From Planctomycetota bacterium (GTDB lineage Bacteria > Planctomycetota > J058 > JAJDCP01), in contig JAJDCP010000086.1 in assembly GCA_029260765.1 (NCBI GenBank), forward strand, positions 1 through 64,000: DNA of 64,000 bases. The letters are read 5' to 3'. A program made the translations under genes and the position numbers. Shown one piece after another: positions 25,543 through 34,085 of this stretch (positions are counted from its first letter, which is position 1; each line of letters opens with the position of its first letter). The notes under the pieces are model-generated. The model saw only the letters and a list, made by a program, of their open reading frames with translations, did not search any database and was not told the DNA's origin.

Positions 25543-25878
25543 CTACTCGGGCGGCGTCCCGTTGAGGCGCTGTAGAATCAAGCGCCCAGGCTTGAAGCGC
25601 ACCCGCTTGCGGCGCGGGACGGTGACCGGTTGGTCGGTTCGTGGGTTGCGGGCCTTGCGTTCTTTGCGCACGACAACTTCGAACACGCCGAAGTTGCGCA
25701 GCTCAAGGCGCTCTTGCTCGACGAGCACATCGACGATCGCGTCCAGGACCCCTTGAATCACCTGCTTGGCTTTCACCTGCGTGATCTTGTATTCCTGGGC
25801 GATGGCACGTGCGATGTCTTTCTTGGTCCGCGACGCTTTTCCACGCCTGGCCCTGGATACAGTCTCTCTCGAGGCCAT
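25543..25878 (-). CDS. HU/IHF-family DNA-binding protein
   Basis: A 111-residue nucleoid protein. Core residues about 18-105 show the HU fold: the TKKDIARAIAQEY helix, GVLDAIVDVLVEQERLELRNFGVF, the beta-arm with RKERKARNPRT, and VRFKPGRLI. Compared with the usual 90 residues it has a basic N-terminal extension (RARRGKASR) and a short C-terminal tail, a style common in planctomycete-like genomes. AGGAGGTGG lies upstream of the ATG. The gene is monocistronic between the hypothetical gene at 25318 and the giant membrane-protein gene. Confidence 0.95.
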   Translation of the reverse strand: MASRETVSRARRGKASRTKKDIARAIAQEYKITQVKAKQVIQGVLDAIVDVLVEQERLELRNFGVFEVVVRKERKARNPRTDQPVTVPRRKRVRFKPGRLILQRLNGTPPE

Positions 25879-25941
25879 GGCCCGACCACCTCCTGGAAAG
25901 CCAGGGAATTCGACAGAAAAATATGTTCAGAGAACTCCGCC

Positions 25942-25970
25942 AGACTATCTGAGTTCGTGACGGAATTCAA
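25942..25970 (-). promoter_or_regulatory. candidate promoter of the HU gene
   Basis: On the minus strand: TTGAAT, 17 bases, TAGTCT. The -35 is good (four of six) and the -10 weak (three of six). It lies about 65 bases upstream of the HU start in an AT-richer patch. Confidence 0.3.
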
Positions 25971-26030
25971 GGGGGAATTTGAAGTTCTGTCGATTCCTTG
26001 CGATCCGATGCAAAGTTCGGACCAACCCAA

Positions 26031-29000
26031 TTACCTGAACCACCCGATCGACTTATCATTGTGAAAGTAGATCTGACCCAACAGATAGCCGTTGAACATG
26101 AACAGGTACGCTTGAGCAGCGAAAATCACCAGGCTGAGCAGCACAGTCACCGCAAATCCCAGCGTTGCCCCGAGAATAGTCAACGCGAAGCCCGCCCCAA
26201 AATACAACCCCGTAGTCACGACCATGACCACGTAGTAGGCCATGTAGTGCCCAATGCAGCGCCCAATGCTCGAGAAGGTCAGCTTGTAGTCAGCGGCCAC
26301 GGTGACCGTGTTGTGCATGATCGAGCTCAGCAGGGCCATCGGCATGACGAACATTACGGCTGGTGTCAAGATCCCGAACAGGATCCAGAAATACCCGGAG
26401 ACGAAGCAGCTCAACGAGGCAGCGACCAGGAGCGGCCAGGCCACGACCAGGAAGTAGAGCACCATATGACGCGAATACGAGAGCCAGTCGCCGGCCTCGG
26501 GCCAATCAGGAGCTTCGTGCTTGCCCAGGCCGGAGGATTTGACAATCGAGAAGAAGTACGCGCAGAAGTAGCCCATCACGAAGGGCAGGAAGAATGCCAG
26601 CGCGAGAATGCCCCCCCAGGACAAGGCCAACTGCGCGACGATCAGCAAGACCGTGCCGATCACCAGAGAGATCAGACCGTTGCCGTGCAGCGGGTAGGCA
26701 AACGCCTTCCCGAACGACGACATGAACCCCGTGCTGGTCTGACTCAAACCGACCGTGCCCTGGGATCCATCCGGCAGGAGCCTCTCGAGTTGTTGCCGTG
26801 GATACGGATCGTTGGGGTCGAGCTCGGCCGCCGTCGTGTAATACTTGATCGCTTCATCCAGCCGCAGCAGGTCTTCGCAAACCTGGCCCAACTGTACAAA
26901 GACCTCGGGGTCATCGGGGAATGAGTTGCGCCGCTCCTGCAGCTGCTCGTAGCGGTCGAGCAACACGGCATTGGTCACGCCACCGCTAGCCTCGCCCGCC
27001 GCCTGCGCAAACGCATCGGAAGGACCTGTGATGACGTCGTGCTCGATGGCACTCTGCTCAGCACTGCTGGGCAGCGGACCGGTCTCTTCCTCTTCCTGGC
27101 CCCCGGAGTCGTAGGGGTCTGCCGCCTTGCCGCCTCCGTCACGCTTCCCGAAGGTTCCCCCTTCGGTCCAGGCGTCGCCTTCCGGAGCGCTGGCGGCCTT
27201 GCCGCTGGTTTCGCCCCAAGAACCCGACGCGGCGGCTCCTTCGGAGGTACCAAACGCCGAGCTCTCATTCCAGCTCTGCTGCGACGCTGCGCTGCCACCA
27301 CTCTCATCCCAGTCCGACTGCGTCCCTGCACCCGAAGACTGCCAGCCATCACTGGCAGACCCGGAGCTCGCGCCCCAGGACGACGGACCCGAGCCGGTAT
27401 CCTCGCCTGCGGCCCCGGACCAGCTCGACCCCTGTCCGTAGCCGTCCGAGTCACCGTAGCCGCTGCTTTGCGCCCACGACTCCTCCTCCGCGCCCACAGG
27501 ACCGGAGCTGCCGTAGTCTGGCTGGCGGTCGCTGACGTCCATGGCCAAGGGCTTGGAAATACCCAACGAACCGCTCTGTCCCGCGGCTCCGGGCAGCGGA
27601 CCGGAGATATTGAACCCCCCGTCGCCCCGAATGCGCGGCGAGCCCCCCTTGGTATGCTCGCCTGTGAGCCAGCGTCCGGCGTGCAACTCAGAGAAGGGCA
27701 TGTCGGCGGAGACCACATCGGGCCTCCGGCCGCCGTGCTTCTGGATTCCACGCCTGCGGATCGAGAAGTAGGACATCGCGATGATGGTGGCCAATACGGC
27801 ACCGATCAGTGGAATGAAGCCCACATACTGCTTGAGCAGGCAGAACTTCTGGTAATAGAGAGCGACCGGGTCGCCTTCGTGTTGTGCGAGCGCCTGTTCA
27901 AAGACGTCACTGGCCTCGGACCAGTTTCCGTCGATGAACAGCTGCTCGCCCTTGGCGGAGATCAAGGCCGCGCGCCGAACGGCCGCAAGCCGTGCAAAGC
28001 TCGACTTCGTTTGCAAAACCGCGTTGAAACTCGCCTCGATCGTGGGTGGCAAGAAGGAGTCTCGCTTGATTCCCACGCCCGCGACCTCGGGCACGCGGCT
28101 GACGCACTCTTCCGCGAGCCATCCCAGACTGTCTGCGCCGACCCACACCGGCACCCAACCCGCGATATGCGGTTCGGGGAAGTCGGTCTTGACGACGTCA
28201 AAAGTTCGTATGTCGCGCAGCACGCGCGTGGCCGCGAGCCCTGCCAGACCCGGCTCACTGTGGACCCAGACCCCCATGTCCATTTCGGTGGCGACCAGAT
28301 ACAGCAGTTGCCCGTAGAGCTCGTCCGCACCGGTGTTGCCCAGCTCGCGTGCCTCCTCCAGCAGCTCAAACGCCTCGAGGCGGCGGCTCTCGACGCGTTT
28401 CTCCGCCAACAGGACCAGCGCTTCGGCCAGCCCATTGCGGGCGTCTTTGGAACCGCCGCTCAGGCTGCAGGCGTCACGGAAGACCGAGACGGCATCTTCC
28501 AGGCTACCAGAAGACAACTGTGTACGCGCATGGGCGACCGTGGGCTGCAGGAGCACTGCCGTCGCTCTGTCGCGCAGCGTCTTGACCAACGCCTCGCGCA
28601 GAATGCGCACGACCTCTTCCGGTTCGGCTCCGGCCGGGACAGGTTGCACCTCATCGGAGTTGAACTTGGCGAACAGCTCGCGCAGAGCCCCTTCGGACCG
28701 TGCTCCGAGGTGGTCGAGCACCGCCGTTGCGGCCTCACCGACGCGGTAGCCTTCGGTACGGAAGGCGCAGAACTTGGTCGATCGGAACTCGTCAGCCTCA
28801 AAGTAGCTGAGAATGGTGGTGCGGAATGCCTCCAGTGGATAGGTCCTGGGATGGAGACCCGCCAGGATCTCAAGACCCAACAAGCGCCCCTTGGCAGGGT
28901 CGATATTCGCGAGCAGCTGCCAGAGACGCTTGCGCACGAGCGTCGGATGGGCTGTCAGCTTCCAGACCATCCCCTGCTCTGTCAGCTCGGGGAAACGGAA

Positions 29001-30542
29001 GATCGGGTCGGTGTCGCTCAGCAGCCGGTAGATCGGCTCGACGACCTGGCTCTTCTCGCCGAGGATCTCTCCGACCGCGCCCTCTCCCTCAGACGGCTGA
29101 CGCCGGGCTATGCGTTCCAATCCTTCCAGGCAGATGCTGACGATCTCTTCGTCTTCCTCGCTCGAACGGTCCAGGAAACTGACGAAGGTCTCGATCCCGA
29201 CCGGATACTCACATGCAAGCAGTGTCCGGAGCGCCAGGATGACGCGCTGGCGCGGCATCGACGCATGTCTCCGCAGCAGATTGACGATCGCCCGCCCCGC
29301 CTCGAGGTCGCGTGGCCGCCACTTACCGTTGCCGCTGGAGTCTTTCTCAGCGAGGATGACACTCTTGTCGACGATCTGCAGCTCCGCGAGCTTGGTCTCG
29401 GAAGCATCCGCTTCCCAAGTCACGACATCGCCGGGCAGTAGAATCTCGAGTGGAATGCTGACGATCGCGTCGCCTTCTGCCGGCACGTCCTCGAGATTCC
29501 ACGCCAGCACCAGCCCGCCCTCACCGTCTTCCCAGACGCGATAGCGCTGCAGCTGCGGCTCGGAGGTGACCGCTTCACGTTCTTCTTCAGGGCTGAGCAG
29601 GCTACCCGTGCCGCTGAGCTTCAGCGTGACGCGAGCGCCCACGGCGACGAATTGGTTCGCGCCCGGCTCGAATCGGACCCGACCCGCAAGCCGCCAGGTG
29701 TTGTTCTCGTAATCGAGCTCCAGGTTGTCGGCGAGAACCTCCAGCACCTGGCTGGGCTCACCCGACTCCGGCAATGTGTCCGACGGTCTGGTGGTCGCGA
29801 TGAGCTCAGCGCTCGGCTTGTCCAGCGCGTGTACCATCTCCCACTCGATGCGCGCATCGACATTCAAGGCGCTGTCTTCGAAATGCACGGTCAAGTAGGC
29901 ACTGTCCGCCGCGGTGATCGTGGCGAGGTGATCGTTGACCATCACCTTGTCGTTGACCTGCAGCCCCCTCGCGGCGAGACTGTCCAGGTTGTACGTGCCG
30001 GCGACGCTCGGCACCGGGGGCAGGGGTACGTCAATCCTCAGCAAACTGCTGATTTCTTCGATCAAGAAGGTGCGGAACGGAGCCTCGTCCTTGAGGATCT
30101 TGACCCACAGCTCCTCCGGTCCGATGTGCACCACAACGCCCTGAACCCCGTTGATGAGAACCCTGTCTTGCAGCCGCAAGGACTTGAGGGCCGCCGCGAC
30201 CTCGTCGGATAGGGGATTCCCATCGGGGTTGACATCGGTCGGATTCTGGCTGCCCGTACCGGACGTATCACTGACACGCCGGAAGGTCAGCACCTGTCCT
30301 TGCTCATTGAAGGTCAGCTCGAGCAGATCGCCCGGCCGGATCTGTAGATCGAACAGCCGCTTGAAATTGTCGGCCTGCGCCTCGGGCGAGACTTCTTTGA
30401 TGGTTTGTAGCCCGTCGATCACCAGCACAAGGTCGTCGTTGAACGGCCCTATGTAGGTGGCGTAGGTCTTTTCGCCGCCCTCGGCCAGCAGCGGAGCGAG
30501 AGTGCCTAGCAGCAGGAGGGCCGCAGTAGTCCAGGTGCGCAT
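26031..30542 (-). CDS. giant exported/membrane protein with HEAT/TPR-like regions and Ser/Gly/Trp-rich linker
   Basis: A 1503-residue protein of unknown function. The ATG at 30542 has GGAG eight bases upstream and gives a signal peptide (MRTWTTAALLLLGTLAPLLA). The exported part of about 880 residues has a beta-rich N-terminal third, then helical HEAT-like stretches (about 410-650) and TPR-like helices. A membrane segment near 905-930 (FIPLIGAVLATIIAMSYF) ends in RRR. Next is a cytoplasmic low-complexity region (about 1000-1160) rich in Ser, Gly, Trp, Asp and Gln, then a TPR pair (about 1195-1257) with CEDLLRLDEAIKYY. The last 215 residues hold five or six membrane segments, resembling Yip1/DUF4013-type domains. 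Longer in-frame extensions upstream are shadow. Confidence 0.85.
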   Translation of the reverse strand: MRTWTTAALLLLGTLAPLLAEGGEKTYATYIGPFNDDLVLVIDGLQTIKEVSPEAQADNFKRLFDLQIRPGDLLELTFNEQGQVLTFRRVSDTSGTGSQNPTDVNPDGNPLSDEVAAALKSLRLQDRVLINGVQGVVVHIGPEELWVKILKDEAPFRTFLIEEISSLLRIDVPLPPVPSVAGTYNLDSLAARGLQVNDKVMVNDHLATITAADSAYLTVHFEDSALNVDARIEWEMVHALDKPSAELIATTRPSDTLPESGEPSQVLEVLADNLELDYENNTWRLAGRVRFEPGANQFVAVGARVTLKLSGTGSLLSPEEEREAVTSEPQLQRYRVWEDGEGGLVLAWNLEDVPAEGDAIVSIPLEILLPGDVVTWEADASETKLAELQIVDKSVILAEKDSSGNGKWRPRDLEAGRAIVNLLRRHASMPRQRVILALRTLLACEYPVGIETFVSFLDRSSEEDEEIVSICLEGLERIARRQPSEGEGAVGEILGEKSQVVEPIYRLLSDTDPIFRFPELTEQGMVWKLTAHPTLVRKRLWQLLANIDPAKGRLLGLEILAGLHPRTYPLEAFRTTILSYFEADEFRSTKFCAFRTEGYRVGEAATAVLDHLGARSEGALRELFAKFNSDEVQPVPAGAEPEEVVRILREALVKTLRDRATAVLLQPTVAHARTQLSSGSLEDAVSVFRDACSLSGGSKDARNGLAEALVLLAEKRVESRRLEAFELLEEARELGNTGADELYGQLLYLVATEMDMGVWVHSEPGLAGLAATRVLRDIRTFDVVKTDFPEPHIAGWVPVWVGADSLGWLAEECVSRVPEVAGVGIKRDSFLPPTIEASFNAVLQTKSSFARLAAVRRAALISAKGEQLFIDGNWSEASDVFEQALAQHEGDPVALYYQKFCLLKQYVGFIPLIGAVLATIIAMSYFSIRRRGIQKHGGRRPDVVSADMPFSELHAGRWLTGEHTKGGSPRIRGDGGFNISGPLPGAAGQSGSLGISKPLAMDVSDRQPDYGSSGPVGAEEESWAQSSGYGDSDGYGQGSSWSGAAGEDTGSGPSSWGASSGSASDGWQSSGAGTQSDWDESGGSAASQQSWNESSAFGTSEGAAASGSWGETSGKAASAPEGDAWTEGGTFGKRDGGGKAADPYDSGGQEEEETGPLPSSAEQSAIEHDVITGPSDAFAQAAGEASGGVTNAVLLDRYEQLQERRNSFPDDPEVFVQLGQVCEDLLRLDEAIKYYTTAAELDPNDPYPRQQLERLLPDGSQGTVGLSQTSTGFMSSFGKAFAYPLHGNGLISLVIGTVLLIVAQLALSWGGILALAFFLPFVMGYFCAYFFSIVKSSGLGKHEAPDWPEAGDWLSYSRHMVLYFLVVAWPLLVAASLSCFVSGYFWILFGILTPAVMFVMPMALLSSIMHNTVTVAADYKLTFSSIGRCIGHYMAYYVVMVVTTGLYFGAGFALTILGATLGFAVTVLLSLVIFAAQAYLFMFNGYLLGQIYFHNDKSIGWFR

Positions 30543-30642
30543 GGAACGGGCTCCGTGATGATGGGGCGCGGAAAGAGGCTGCCGGAACAACTTCGTCGTA
30601 TGCACGAGCTGCACTGCACCGCTACCTCTGCCATTCTCTTGG

Positions 30643-30671
30643 ATCATAACCGGGTTGCCAAGTCGCTTCAA
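30643..30671 (-). promoter_or_regulatory. promoter of the giant membrane-protein gene
   Basis: On the minus strand: TTGAAG, 17 bases, TATGAT. The -10 matches five of six, the -35 four of six, and the spacing is ideal. It would give a leader of about 95 bases. Confidence 0.5.
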
Positions 30672-30731
30672 ACCTAGTTCTCGCGTGTTGTTGGGTTGAG
30701 CGCCTCGGGCCCGGCTGGCGGGCGTTGCGTG

Positions 30732-30761
30732 CTTGCCACCCGGCAGGTGGCAAGATATACT
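30732..30761 (+). promoter_or_regulatory. promoter with a dyad operator over the -35 and spacer
   Basis: TTGCCA (30733-30738), 17 bases, TATACT (30756-30761), followed 64 bases later by the GTG start of the membrane-protein operon. A perfect inverted repeat, CTTGCCACC, CGGCA, GGTGGCAAG (30732-30754), covers the -35 and all but the end of the spacer, a classic position for a repressor dimer. Confidence 0.55.
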
Positions 30762-30824
30762 TGTCGATTCGTCAGCGCGAACGGGTCTTCCGGCCCGACG
30801 ACCCGACCCGCGGGGGAACACTGA

Positions 30825-31679
30825 GTGGGAGCGCCCTGGTACCTGAAGTACGAGCTGGCTGGCAGCTGGATGCTGCTGGTGCCGTACGCACTGGCGCTGG
30901 CATTCGGCCTGCTGCACGGGCTGGTGTTCGACATCGCCGTCGGCAAGCAACGCCGCTTCTTGTTCGACCGTATCGCCCGCTACAGTCTGCTTTGCGCCCT
31001 GATTCTCCATACGCTCCTTTTGCTCGGACGCCTCGGCCTCGAGCAACATCGTCTAGGTTGGGGACAGCTCCAGAACATAGCCCAGCTCGGCCGTTTCCAT
31101 TTGTTGTCCTTACTCTCCTGCTTAACGGGCTGGACCGCTTTCACTACACAGCGACGGCATCGCGGCACGCCTGGCCTGTTTCTGCCCGGCCTGGTTGTTG
31201 CCTTCGCGCTGCTTGCCTGGCTGCACCTCGACGGCCGCCTGGTGCCTGCGGACGGTCTGGGTCCAGGGCTGGCGCTGCAGCTCGCCGCACAGCTCTTCCT
31301 GACAGTCGGCGACGCGCTTCTGTTCGGCGTCTGCTGCGCGCTGTTGTCCCGCAAGCTTGCCGGCTGGAGTGCGCGCATCGGAGTACGCAGCCAGCACAAC
31401 AGTGCACTCAGCGCCGACCGGGCCTTGGCCGACGAGCCTCGGCGTGGACTGCACACGGGCTTCGCGGCGCTGCTGCAGGGGACGTTTCTCGCTTTGCTGC
31501 TGGCCGCGTCGGGTACGCCCGTGCCGACCCTGGGGGCTCGGGTCGTGGTCCTGGGCCTGGTGGGACTCGCGCTGGTCAACCGCCTCGGGAAGGGCTTTCG
31601 GCAGAGCGTCGGGCGTTTGTGCGCGGCAGGCGCGGCCGTGACCGTCGCACTCATCCACCTCGACCTCATCGGGATTTGA
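30825..31679 (+). CDS. multi-pass membrane protein, first of a three-gene operon
   Basis: An unrecognised 284-residue integral membrane protein with about seven or eight hydrophobic segments. The layout (several evenly spaced helices, conserved-looking His in FGLLHGL, ILHT and GRFHLL) is reminiscent of cytochrome-assembly or urate-oxidase-like membrane domains, but I cannot assign it. The GTG start is behind GCGGGGGA. The next gene begins three bases after its stop. It is driven by the dyad-controlled promoter at 30732-30761. Confidence 0.75.
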   Translation: MGAPWYLKYELAGSWMLLVPYALALAFGLLHGLVFDIAVGKQRRFLFDRIARYSLLCALILHTLLLLGRLGLEQHRLGWGQLQNIAQLGRFHLLSLLSCLTGWTAFTTQRRHRGTPGLFLPGLVVAFALLAWLHLDGRLVPADGLGPGLALQLAAQLFLTVGDALLFGVCCALLSRKLAGWSARIGVRSQHNSALSADRALADEPRRGLHTGFAALLQGTFLALLLAASGTPVPTLGARVVVLGLVGLALVNRLGKGFRQSVGRLCAAGAAVTVALIHLDLIGI

Positions 31680-31682
31680 GCC

Positions 31683-34028
31683 ATGGACACAGCTAGCGAC
31701 GCCAGCTCTGCACCCGACGACGACCGCGACCGACGCCGCGAGGACATCAAACGCAAGCTCTTGGCTCGCGCCCAGCAGATGCCCGAAGGCAAGCCGACCG
31801 ACCCGCTTCCTGACAGCTCTCCGAAAACCAGACCGGCGCCTGCGGAGCAAGCGGCAACCGGACGGCGCGAACGCCGTCCGCGCGCTCAAGCTGCGCCCGC
31901 TGGCGCGGCCAACAGTCTCGCGGCGCGCGCGCGGCGCAGCGCCCGGACACGGGCTGGAGACGAAGCAGAGCCGGAGCCGGACAGCTCGACCATCGAAGCG
32001 AGCCCGCGGCCCCTCAAGCCGGCGTCCGCCAAACCGCCTTCCCGCCCCAGAGAGCGCGCGGGCCTGCTGATTGCTGGGCTGGGGAAGCTGGCCGTGCAGC
32101 TGTTCGCCTTCCATCGCCCAGCCACCTGGACACTCTATTCTCTGTTGAGCCTCGCCTGGCTGGTCCTGTTCCTCGTACAACCGCTCCCCCCCGTCTGGGC
32201 CCAGGCCGGCGCGGGAGCTCTGGTGTGGCGAGCGCTGGCTTTGCAGACCCCCGCCCTGTCGGGGGTCCTGCTGGTGCTGTTGGGGCTGCTCGCGATGTGT
32301 GGGGTCGGAGCCTTGATCGGAGGACTCATCGACGGCCTGCGCCGACGCCCTGTCGATCTCGACCTCGACGCCATCGTGCACCACCCCTCGACACGCAAGC
32401 TGCGCATCATGCGCCGGAGGCTGGGCGCAGAGCAAGAGGTCAAAGAGATCCTCGCGCGCGCCGGCTTCAAGAAACCGCAGCTGAAGACAGTCGCTGCGGG
32501 CATCGTCGGGCGCGTGCGCAAAGGTTCCGCACGAGCCCTGCTCCGAGCATTGGCTCAGCTGGGTTTCATCGGGGGGATCGGATTGGTGCTCGGCTGGGCT
32601 TGCCTGTTCGGCAACGCGCAGCTCGAGTTGGTTCCGGACGTGCAGACCGCCTTGCCTGGGCCTCTTCCTGTCACTTTGCGGCAACTCTGGACCGGCGAGA
32701 GGGCGGCATTTCTACGTCGGCTCGAAGGGCTGGTCGCCGAGAATCGAAACCGCCTGCTCCAGCCCGAGTCTGACCTGGCCTCCTTGGAGAGCTCGCTGCG
32801 CGCGCTCGATTCGGCCCAGGTCACGATGGCAGAAATGCTGGCGGAACGAGGCGCTACGGACGCACCGGTGCTGGCGATGCTGCTGCGGCTCGGGCCTGAT
32901 AGCGTGGACGCCGCGGCTCCTGAGCTGCAACTCGGTCTGGGGCGACAGCTGCTGACCACCGCGCGGGGCACTGCCGCGAGCTACCGCCACCTGCTGAAAG
33001 TCAAAGAACGTCTCGCGCACAGCTTTCTGCCCAGCCCAGATCCCGGTTGGCTGCTCGGTCCTCGAGCCTCGACTGCGCCGCCGGTGAGCGGGCCACAGGC
33101 GCAGCAGCAGTCACAATTCCACCATCGCTTGGTGCAGGCGCTGCGTCAGCTCCATTGGTGGCTGGCGCGGCAGCGAGGAAGCCTCTCGGCCTTCGCGCGT
33201 CAGCTTGGTGCCGATGGAGCCGCCAGCCTTTCTCTGGTTCATGTCGAGGGCAGCTTCGACCGCAAAGCCTCGCTCAACTACCCGCGGGATGACAGTCCTT
33301 TGGCTTGGCGTGTAGCGCTCGAGCGCTACAAGAGAGTGTTCAGCGACACCACAGACTTGCGCTGGTTGCTCGAACCGGCCCCTGTTGCAGGGACCTTCGA
33401 GCCACAGACCTACCGTGCTCAGATCGCATACCGACCAGCAGGTTCCGCCGAGAATGTGCCGGACACACTCAACCTCAGCAGCCAGCAGTTTGTGGTTCGG
33501 GGTGGCTGGCTGCTTGCCTTCGAGAATGTGCAGCCCGCGGTGGATCTCGACATCGACGGCACGATCACGCGCTTGCCGACAGGGATCCCCCTCGAAGTGC
33601 CTGGGCTGGAGGGCAGCTTCGAGTTGCGCGCGACTCCCTGGGCAGAGGTCTCGGGAAACGAGGGGCCTCAGGTTGTCCTTCCCACAGTGCTGCTGTTCGG
33701 CGAGGCAAACGGGCAACCCACGGTCACACCGCTGCAGGCCGCTACCCACATCGACTTCCAGGGGCACGAGCTTCGGGCACAGCCGGTGTTCAGTTTGATG
33801 GTACGCGCGGTCGCTCTGCCACCGCTCTCGTGGCTTGCTGGTTGCTTCGGGGTGGGTTTCCTGTTTCTCTGGCTCTGGTCTGTCAGCTCGAGCGCCGACC
33901 TGTACTTCGCCGTTGTGCGCGAGGTCGGGCGCGCTGAGCTCTGTTTGCTGCTCGAAGGTGACGGCGGTACAGCCAAAGGACGCGCCCTGCTCGATGCCAT
34001 CCGGGATATCGCGCGACGGCCTCAGTGA
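31683..34028 (+). CDS. large hypothetical membrane protein
   Basis: A 781-residue protein I do not recognise. The first about 125 residues are a hydrophilic, Arg/Ala/Pro-rich, probably disordered cytoplasmic tail. Membrane segments lie near 147-168, 190-215, 293-312 and a last one near 710-732 (WLAGCFGVGFLFLWLWSV). Between the third and fourth is a large extracytoplasmic domain of about 390 residues with a helical part, then a beta part. A short cytoplasmic tail ends the protein. It is coupled to the membrane protein upstream and precedes the QPQWDQ-repeat protein. An envelope-assembly role is only a guess. Confidence 0.78.
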   Translation: MDTASDASSAPDDDRDRRREDIKRKLLARAQQMPEGKPTDPLPDSSPKTRPAPAEQAATGRRERRPRAQAAPAGAANSLAARARRSARTRAGDEAEPEPDSSTIEASPRPLKPASAKPPSRPRERAGLLIAGLGKLAVQLFAFHRPATWTLYSLLSLAWLVLFLVQPLPPVWAQAGAGALVWRALALQTPALSGVLLVLLGLLAMCGVGALIGGLIDGLRRRPVDLDLDAIVHHPSTRKLRIMRRRLGAEQEVKEILARAGFKKPQLKTVAAGIVGRVRKGSARALLRALAQLGFIGGIGLVLGWACLFGNAQLELVPDVQTALPGPLPVTLRQLWTGERAAFLRRLEGLVAENRNRLLQPESDLASLESSLRALDSAQVTMAEMLAERGATDAPVLAMLLRLGPDSVDAAAPELQLGLGRQLLTTARGTAASYRHLLKVKERLAHSFLPSPDPGWLLGPRASTAPPVSGPQAQQQSQFHHRLVQALRQLHWWLARQRGSLSAFARQLGADGAASLSLVHVEGSFDRKASLNYPRDDSPLAWRVALERYKRVFSDTTDLRWLLEPAPVAGTFEPQTYRAQIAYRPAGSAENVPDTLNLSSQQFVVRGGWLLAFENVQPAVDLDIDGTITRLPTGIPLEVPGLEGSFELRATPWAEVSGNEGPQVVLPTVLLFGEANGQPTVTPLQAATHIDFQGHELRAQPVFSLMVRAVALPPLSWLAGCFGVGFLFLWLWSVSSSADLYFAVVREVGRAELCLLLEGDGGTAKGRALLDAIRDIARRPQ

Positions 34029-34085
34029 ACCAGCCGACTGATCAACATCGCGCTCCGGAGCGCGGACGCAAAAAGGGGAGCCCTT

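Noticed and set aside
30543..31049. A 169-codon extension of the giant membrane-protein gene
   Set aside because: It crosses two promoters and the divergent operon start. The signal peptide and ribosome binding site put the start at 30542.
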